11,507 nucleotides of DNA from Emcibacter sp. (GTDB lineage: Bacteria; Pseudomonadota; Alphaproteobacteria; Sphingomonadales; Emcibacteraceae), in contig JALUWZ010000094.1 in assembly GCA_027019205.1 (NCBI GenBank), positions 1-11,507 on the forward strand, read 5' to 3'. The position numbers were made by a program, and so were the translations under genes. Under the pieces are notes generated by a model, which was not told the origin of the DNA, searched no databases, and saw nothing but the letters and a program-made list of their open reading frames with translations. Below are positions 7,654 to 11,507 of this stretch, piece after piece (position 1 is the stretch's first letter; each line of letters starts with the position of its first letter).

Positions 7654-8375
7654 AAGCCGGTCATTTCCGCCGCAATATCCCGCGCAGCCCGGCCCGGATC
7701 AGACGCCCCGGTAATCGCACGTCCGATCACCAGATAATCCGCCCCGAGGGCAATGGCCTGCGCCGGGGTCATGATCCGTTTCTGATCATGGGTCGCACTG
7801 CCCGCAGGCCGGATACCCGGCACCACCAGCGTGAAATCCGGGCCGCAGGCCATGCGGATTGCGGCAATTTCGAACGGGGAACAGACCACACCATCAAGGC
7901 CGCTTTGCCGGGCGAGCCGGGCCATACGCACCACCTGTTCGGTGACCGGAGTTGACAGCCCGACTGCCCTGAGGTCATCTTCGTCCAGACTGGTCAGGAT
8001 GGTGACCCCGACCATCAGCGGCCTTGGGCAGCCAACGGTCCGGGCGGCTTCGGTCGCAGCCTCGGCGGCGGCACTCATCATGGCCGGGCCACCGGCGCTA
8101 TGGACGGTCATGATAGAGGGCTTCAGCGGCATCAGGGCATGGACGGCCTGTGCCACGGTGTTGGGGATATCATGCAGTTTCAGGTCAAGAAATATTGGCA
8201 GACCGGCCTGTGTAACCCGGGCAAAACCATCCGGGCCACAGGCACCAAAAAATTCCAGACCAAGCTTGAGAGCGCCAACAGAAGGCCCGAGCTTTTCCGC
8301 CAATGTCAAAGCCATATCCGGACTGGTGGTATCCAGCGCACATATCAGACGCTGTGATGAAGGTGAATTACTCAT
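7650..8375 (-). CDS. pyrF: Orotidine 5'-phosphate decarboxylase (241 aa)
   Basis: PyrF decarboxylates OMP to UMP, the last step of de novo pyrimidine synthesis. The hallmark DxKxxD catalytic array is present as LDLKLHDIPNTV (residues 63-74: Asp64, Lys66, Asp69). An upstream ICALD (11-15) and ALKLG (35-39, Lys37) complete the active site. VVPGIRP (184-190) and VIGRAIT (216-222) form the phosphate-binding end. Length matches the short, stand-alone bacterial class. The start chosen is ATG at 8375, since the family begins a few residues before the first beta strand and GGAATGAGAA lies just upstream. A longer reading from 8423 would overlap lapA by 38 bp and adds 16 unrelated residues. It begins 10 nt after lapA ends and overlaps trpF by 4 nt. 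Placing pyrF with trpF links pyrimidine and tryptophan synthesis, both of which draw on PRPP; the regulatory meaning is inference. Confidence 0.96.
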   Translation of the reverse strand: MSNSPSSQRLICALDTTSPDMALTLAEKLGPSVGALKLGLEFFGACGPDGFARVTQAGLPIFLDLKLHDIPNTVAQAVHALMPLKPSIMTVHSAGGPAMMSAAAEAATEAARTVGCPRPLMVGVTILTSLDEDDLRAVGLSTPVTEQVVRMARLARQSGLDGVVCSPFEIAAIRMACGPDFTLVVPGIRPAGSATHDQKRIMTPAQAIALGADYLVIGRAITGASDPGRAARDIAAEMTGL

Positions 8376-8385
8376 CTGGTTATTC

Positions 8386-8688
8386 TCATTCCTGCGGGGT
8401 GTCATTTCCGCCATTCGCGGCAAGGTCTTTCAGCCGCTTTTCCAGATCACGGGTTTTTCTGGCCTGCCTGCTGTTATGGCGAGCCTGTCTGATGGTTTTT
8501 GTCATGACTACCATGGCCCCGGCCCCAAGTCCAATGAAGATGCCCGTGAAAAATACCAGATAGAGCGGCATATCCAGAATGACCGGTAAGGGGTCAAGGC
8601 TGAAGGCCACCACGGCCCGGTTCGAGACGGCCACGATCACACAAAATACCGTGAAGACAACAAAGGCCGCGAGATAAATAAATCGCAT
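8386..8688 (-). CDS. lapA: LapA-domain inner membrane protein (100 aa)
   Basis: This is a small membrane protein of the LapA family (formerly DUF1049). Two hydrophobic segments at about residues 3-22 and 41-63 flank a short loop with the family pattern NRAVVAFSLDPLP (23-35). A basic, charged cytoplasmic tail (about 64-90, rich in R, K, Q and E) could form a short coiled coil. In E. coli, LapA works with LapB and FtsH in controlling LpxC and lipopolysaccharide assembly; whether it does so here is unknown, since lapB is not next to it. The start is ATG at 8688, with AGGA about 10 nt upstream. A longer reading from 8799 adds 37 polar residues, overlaps ihfB by 71 bp and lacks family support. It lies between ihfB (40-nt gap) and pyrF (10-nt gap), so it is co-transcribed with both. 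Family assignment is good; exact function is inferred. Confidence 0.85.
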   Translation of the reverse strand: MRFIYLAAFVVFTVFCVIVAVSNRAVVAFSLDPLPVILDMPLYLVFFTGIFIGLGAGAMVVMTKTIRQARHNSRQARKTRDLEKRLKDLAANGGNDTPQE

Positions 8689-8728
8689 AAGTTTCGAATC
8701 CTGCCCTTGTCTGAAGGGAGTGAATTGC

Positions 8729-9010
8729 CTATTTCCCGTTAAGCCGTTCCCTGAGGTCCTTGCCGGTTTTGAAATAGGGGACGTATTTTTCCGGGACACT
8801 TACCTTTTCCCCGGTGCGCGGGTTGCGTCCGATGCGTTTTGGCCGGTGCTTTACTGAAAAGGCGCCGAATCCTCTGAGTTCAACCCGATTCCCGTCGGCA
8901 AGGGTATTGGTGATTTCCTCAAAGATAGTGTTGACGATTCTTTCGACGTCCCGTTGATAAAGATGGGGGTTGGCCTCAACCAGACGTGCAATCAACTCTG
9001 ACTTTATCAT
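8729..9010 (-). CDS. ihfB: Integration host factor subunit beta (93 aa)
   Basis: IHF beta pairs with IHF alpha to bind DNA in the minor groove and bend it sharply, affecting transcription, replication and site-specific recombination. The start MIKSELIARL and the HU/IHF signature beginning GFGAFSVKHRPKRIGRNP (48-65) are clear. Pro64 in RNPRTG is the intercalating proline at the tip of the beta arm. EKYVPYFKTGKDLRERLN (74-91) is the IHF-beta type C-terminal part rather than HU. The ATG at 9010 is chosen: an AAGGG Shine-Dalgarno lies 8 nt upstream, and it falls inside the extra seven codons of the longer reading from 9031. The gene follows rpsA, as in E. coli, but here a terminator and a new promoter separate them. 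The unlinked ihfA partner is not in the window. Confidence 0.95.
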   Translation of the reverse strand: MIKSELIARLVEANPHLYQRDVERIVNTIFEEITNTLADGNRVELRGFGAFSVKHRPKRIGRNPRTGEKVSVPEKYVPYFKTGKDLRERLNGK

Positions 9011-9018
9011 CACTTTTT

Positions 9019-9023
9019 CCCTT
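9019..9023 (-). promoter_or_regulatory. Shine-Dalgarno site deciding the ihfB start
   Basis: AAGGG is 8 nt before the ATG at 9010 and within the extension from the ATG at 9031, which has no such site of its own. This supports the 93-residue protein. Confidence 0.7.
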
Positions 9024-9055
9024 AATTCCATATTGCCGGTGCGTTATATGGATAC

Positions 9056-9084
9056 AGGGTGCCAGAGAGTTTTTGTGCCGTCAA
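9056..9084 (-). promoter_or_regulatory. Possible promoter of the ihfB-lapA-pyrF-trpFBA-accD-folC operon
   Basis: On the - strand TTGACG (9084-9079), within the same CTTGACGG octamer found at the trxA promoter, is followed after 17 bp by CACCCT (9061-9056). The -35 is strong. The -10 is poor, keeping only the conserved second A and final T. It lies downstream of the rpsA terminator and about 46 nt before the ihfB ATG, which is where a promoter is needed. Confidence 0.4.
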
Positions 9085-9158
9085 GGTTAAGTCCCTAAAA
9101 AAAAGGCATATTTTGCGATTATTGGCGGTAAAATTATAAATATGACACATTTTGATAC

Positions 9159-9187
9159 AAAAAACCCGCCCGGAAAACCGGACGGGT
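9159..9187 (-). terminator. Rho-independent terminator of rpsA
   Basis: On the - strand a 10-bp GC-rich stem (arms 9187-9178 and 9173-9164, with one G-U wobble) closes a UUUU loop and runs straight into six U (9164-9159). It lies about 60 nt after the rpsA stop and upstream of the ihfB promoter. The opposite strand has a C-A mismatch and no U tract, so the terminator is directional. Confidence 0.88.
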
Positions 9188-9205
9188 GTGTAAAAGGCTT
9201 TAATT

Positions 9206-9238
9206 CGGGATGAGAATCCCCCGGATCAGGAATCCGGG
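9206..9238 (-). other. Hairpins in the rpsA 3' untranslated region
   Basis: Starting about 10 nt after the rpsA stop, the - strand can form a 7-bp perfect stem (arms 9238-9232 and 9226-9220, loop 5 nt), followed by a 5-bp stem (arms 9220-9216 and 9211-9207, loop 4 nt) that shares one base with the first. Neither has a U tract. They may protect the mRNA 3' end next to the true terminator; this is inference. Confidence 0.45.
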
Positions 9239-9248
9239 AAATTACAGT

Positions 9249-10958
9249 TTATTTTTCATCCTTGTTCGCCGCAAGAGCCGCCCCGAGAATATCACCGAGG
9301 CTTGCCCCGCTGTCAGAAGAGCCATATTGTTTGACGGCTTCTTTTTCCTCGGTAATTTCAAGGGTCTTGATGCTGAGGCTGATTTTGCGGTTTTTCCTGT
9401 CAAAGCTGGTGACCATGGCATCAACCTTGTCACCGACAGAGAAACGTTCGGGGCGCTGCTCGGACCGGTCACGGCTGAGGTCGGACCGGCGGATGAAGGC
9501 ATCCATCACCTGGTCATCTTCACCCAGGGTGACGTCAAGACCGTTTTCGGTAACCTTGGTGACGGTACAGGTAACGGTGCCGCCTTTTTTCAGACCTTTG
9601 ACACTGGCGATCGGATCAGATTTCAGCTGTTTGATGCCAAGGGAAATCCGTTCCTTGTCAACATCAATATCTAGGATAACCGCCTTGGTCCGGTCGCCCT
9701 TTTTATACTCGGCAAGGGCTTCTTCACCGGATTTATTCCAGTCCAGATCAGACAGATGAACCATGCCGTCAACTTCACCGTCGGCCAGACCGATGAACAT
9801 GCCAAATTCGGTGATATTCTTGATTTCCCCTTCGATTTCGGAGCCAACCGGGAATTTATCGGCAAAAGATTCCCAGGGATTGTCAAGGCATTGTTTGAGG
9901 CCAAGGCTGATCCGGCGTTTTTCCGGATCGATTTCCAGAACCATAACCTCGACTTCCTGACTGGTTGAGACAATCTTGCCCGGATGGACATTCTTCTTGA
10001 CCCAGCTCATTTCCGAAACATGGACCAGTCCCTCAATACCTTCTTCAAGTTCAACAAAGGCCCCGTAATCAGTGATATTGGTGATTCGGCCCTTGAGCTT
10101 GGTACCCAGCGGGAATTTCTGTTCAACGGTTGCCCATGGATCTTCCAGAAGCTGTTTCATGCCGAGTGAAATACGTTGGGTTTCCGGGTTCAGACGAATG
10201 ATCTGTACCTTGATGGTATCACCGATATTCAATACTTCGGTTGGGTGATTGATGCGCTTCCACGAGATGTCTGTCACATGGAGCAGACCGTCAATGCCGC
10301 CGAGGTCAACAAAGGCCCCGTAATCGGTAATATTTTTGACGATCCCCTCGACCACCTGACCATCGGCCAGTGTGGTGATCAGTTCGGCGCGCTGTTCGGC
10401 CCGGGTTTCTTCAAGGATAGCCCGGCGGGAAACAACGATATTGCCTCTTTTGCGGTCCATTTTTAAAATCTGGAAGGGCTGGGTGATATTCATCAGCGGG
10501 GTAACATCGCGAATTGGCCGTACGTCAACCTGTGAGCCGGGCAGGAAGGCCACGGCACCATTCAGGTCAACCGTAAAGCCGCCTTTTACCCGGCCAAAGA
10601 TCACGCCGTCGACCCGTTCTTCAGCTTCGTATGATTTTTCCAGCACGGTCCAGGATTCTTCCCTGCGGGCTTTTTCTCTGGAGAGGATGGCTTCCCCGGT
10701 AGCGTTTTCGATGCGGTCAACAAAAATATCGACCTTGTCGCCGACAGCAAGTTCGGCATCCTGCCCGGGGGTGGCAAATTCTTTCAACGGGACCCGGCCT
10801 TCTGCTTTCAGGCCGATGTCGATGGTGGCGGCTTCCTTGTCAAGGGCAATGATGGTTCCGGTAACGACCTTGCCGTCAAATCTTTCGTCTGCACCAAAGA
10901 CTTCGTCGAGCATGGCGGCAAAATCATCGGTGGTTGGGGTTTGGGTTTCTGGTGTCAT
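9249..10958 (-). CDS. rpsA: 30S ribosomal protein S1 (569 aa)
   Basis: S1 binds single-stranded mRNA at the small subunit and helps unfold and place leaders lacking a strong Shine-Dalgarno. Six S1 repeats are visible at about residues 29-97, 114-180, 199-268, 285-354, 371-442 and 457-531. The first two are the divergent ribosome-binding pair. Repeats 3 and 4 contain near-identical ITDYGAFV cores (210-217 and 295-302), and repeat 5 has ITEFGMF. The tail EKEAVKQYGSSDSGASLGDILGAALA (538-563) has the form I know from alphaproteobacterial S1. Length is normal. The start ATG at 10958 gives the standard acidic N-terminus. The Shine-Dalgarno is weak (a purine-rich GAAAGAGAA), as is usual for rpsA, whose translation S1 itself represses in E. 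coli. cmk lies upstream in the classic cmk-rpsA order. Confidence 0.98.
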   Translation of the reverse strand: MTPETQTPTTDDFAAMLDEVFGADERFDGKVVTGTIIALDKEAATIDIGLKAEGRVPLKEFATPGQDAELAVGDKVDIFVDRIENATGEAILSREKARREESWTVLEKSYEAEERVDGVIFGRVKGGFTVDLNGAVAFLPGSQVDVRPIRDVTPLMNITQPFQILKMDRKRGNIVVSRRAILEETRAEQRAELITTLADGQVVEGIVKNITDYGAFVDLGGIDGLLHVTDISWKRINHPTEVLNIGDTIKVQIIRLNPETQRISLGMKQLLEDPWATVEQKFPLGTKLKGRITNITDYGAFVELEEGIEGLVHVSEMSWVKKNVHPGKIVSTSQEVEVMVLEIDPEKRRISLGLKQCLDNPWESFADKFPVGSEIEGEIKNITEFGMFIGLADGEVDGMVHLSDLDWNKSGEEALAEYKKGDRTKAVILDIDVDKERISLGIKQLKSDPIASVKGLKKGGTVTCTVTKVTENGLDVTLGEDDQVMDAFIRRSDLSRDRSEQRPERFSVGDKVDAMVTSFDRKNRKISLSIKTLEITEEKEAVKQYGSSDSGASLGDILGAALAANKDEK

Positions 10959-10998
10959 GTAATAATTTCTCTTTCAATATATATCATTTTTCAGGCCA

Positions 10999-11014
10999 GC
11001 CGGTTGTCTCCGGC
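10999..11014 (-). other. Hairpin in the rpsA mRNA leader
   Basis: The predicted leader holds a 5-bp GC stem (GCCGG/CCGGC, 6-nt loop) about 40 nt before the start codon. It is followed by an AU-rich, purine-rich stretch up to the ATG. Such a leader would suit S1 binding and autoregulation, but the stem is short and the role is inference. Confidence 0.35.
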
Positions 11015-11042
11015 GGTCTTGCGGTTAAACAAAACAGGTAAA

Positions 11043-11071
11043 ATTAAACAAACAGCCACCGCCCCTTGCAA
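11043..11071 (-). promoter_or_regulatory. Predicted promoter of rpsA
   Basis: On the - strand TTGCAA (11071-11066) and TTTAAT (11048-11043) are separated by exactly 17 bp, 4/6 and 5/6 matches to the housekeeping consensus. The likely start near 11036 gives a leader of about 78 nt. It lies directly after the cmk stop codon, and its -35 is inside a cmk 3' inverted repeat. Confidence 0.5.
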
Positions 11072-11083
11072 GCCTTGCGAGGG
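11063..11083 (-). repeat. Inverted repeat between cmk and rpsA
   Basis: Arms of 9 nt (11063-11071 and 11075-11083) around a 3-nt loop, with one mismatch on the cmk strand, begin at the base after the cmk stop codon. T-rich sequence follows only after a GC-rich interval of about 10 nt, so it is at best a weak terminator. It also overlaps the -35 of the rpsA promoter. Confidence 0.4.
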
Positions 11084-11507
11084 TCAGCGGATGTTTATTC
11101 TGTCCGAAACAAGCTTTAACGCCTTTTCAAACACGGCTTCTATATCCGAATTTGTTGTATCAAGCAAGCAGGCGTTTTCAGCGATTTTCAGGGGGGATAT
11201 GCTGCGATTCCGGTCACGTTCGTCCCGCAGGGTCAGCTCGGCAAGGATTTTGGTATATTCTTCGGGACTGCCATCGGTGCCAAACTGCTCCAGAAACCGC
11301 CGTTTTGCGCGGGTTTCAACCGATGCGGTAATGAATAGTTTGACCTGTGCCTCCGGGCAGACGACGGTGCCGATATCACGGCCATCCAATATGGCACCGG
11401 CCAGCCCGCCGGGCGGATTCCGGGCAAAATCGCGCTGAAAATCAAGCAGTTGCCGGCGCACGGCGGGAAAGGCGGCCACTTTCGAGGCCAGCGCCCCGGC
11501 TGATTCG
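11084..11507 (-). CDS. cmk: Cytidylate kinase, 3' part (5' end outside window)
   Basis: Cmk phosphorylates CMP and dCMP to the diphosphates using ATP, in nucleotide salvage and supply. About 140 C-terminal residues are present; the frame stays open to the right edge, so the GTG at 11479 is not the start. Visible are VAAFPAVRRQLLDFQRDFA, the CMP-binding DGRDIGTVV, a core beta strand VKLFITAS, and the lid-region arginines in RDERDRNRS, followed by the usual SPL and a conserved C-terminal helix. The Walker A and the rest of the N-terminal domain (roughly 70 residues) lie outside. The fragment shows an insertion-like GGLAG before AILDGRD compared with E. coli, within normal variation. It sits upstream of rpsA, the conserved cmk-rpsA pair, with 125 bp between them. 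Confidence 0.95.
   Translation of the reverse strand, partial: ESAGALASKVAAFPAVRRQLLDFQRDFARNPPGGLAGAILDGRDIGTVVCPEAQVKLFITASVETRAKRRFLEQFGTDGSPEEYTKILAELTLRDERDRNRSISPLKIAENACLLDTTNSDIEAVFEKALKLVSDRINIR

Noticed and set aside
7654..8385. A trp attenuator or leader peptide before trpF
   Set aside because: trpF overlaps pyrF by four bases and there is no space, tryptophan-codon cluster or terminator-antiterminator pair upstream.
7831..8589. A 252-codon + strand open frame opposite pyrF and lapA
   Set aside because: It spans two real genes antisense, is rich in serine and alanine without domains, and has no promoter or Shine-Dalgarno evidence.
8386..8799. Longer LapA starting upstream inside ihfB
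   Set aside because: It would place 37 polar residues before the first membrane helix and overlap ihfB by 71 bp; the family starts right at the helix.
9249..10962. Several + strand open frames of 60-196 codons opposite rpsA
   Set aside because: They repeat with the S1 domain repeats of rpsA on the other strand, which explains their recurring openness; none has translation signals.

Overview
The window is a compact, GC-rich (high fifties percent by eye) piece of a Gram-negative chromosome made up of conserved housekeeping genes. Several features point to Alphaproteobacteria: an AddA-type rather than RecB-type repair helicase-nuclease, a split set of trp genes (only trpF, trpB and trpA here), an S1 protein whose C-terminal tail resembles alphaproteobacterial ones, and the order cmk-rpsA-ihfB-lapA-pyrF-trpF-trpB-trpA-accD-folC facing trxA and addA. 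The order (Rhodospirillales, Kordiimonadales or a relative) cannot be fixed from this stretch. No mobile element, CRISPR array, tRNA or rRNA gene is visible.

Layout. On the + strand, positions 1-2430 hold the C-terminal two thirds of addA (double-strand break repair). A short gap with a good sigma-70 type promoter follows, then trxA (thioredoxin, 2519-2839). Everything to the right is on the - strand, so it reads from the right edge towards trxA: cmk (partial, cut by the right edge), rpsA (30S protein S1 with six S1 domains), ihfB (IHF beta subunit), lapA (small two-helix membrane protein), pyrF (UMP synthesis), trpF, trpB and trpA (late tryptophan synthesis), accD (fatty acid synthesis) and folC (folate polyglutamation). 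folC and trxA converge and overlap at their 3' ends by 17 bp.

Transcription units inferred from the sequence. rpsA has a likely promoter just after cmk, a leader of about 80 nt, and a strong intrinsic terminator about 60 nt after its stop codon. A separate promoter in the rpsA-ihfB gap probably starts a long operon, ihfB-lapA-pyrF-trpF-trpB-trpA-accD-folC. From pyrF to folC every junction is an ATGA or TGATG overlap or a 1-nt gap, so translation is probably coupled along the chain. This ties nucleoid/IHF, envelope, pyrimidine, tryptophan, fatty acid and folate functions into one growth-related unit. Gene starts were corrected for trpA, trpB, pyrF, lapA and ihfB from Shine-Dalgarno positions, neighbour overlaps and family N-termini.

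I found no convincing undescribed biological system. The points worth a second look are small: the folC/trxA tail overlap without a terminator, the lapA-pyrF junction lacking lapB, an extra cysteine in TrxA, the structured rpsA leader and 3' region, an AT-rich block before ihfB, and a repeated octamer at two promoters.
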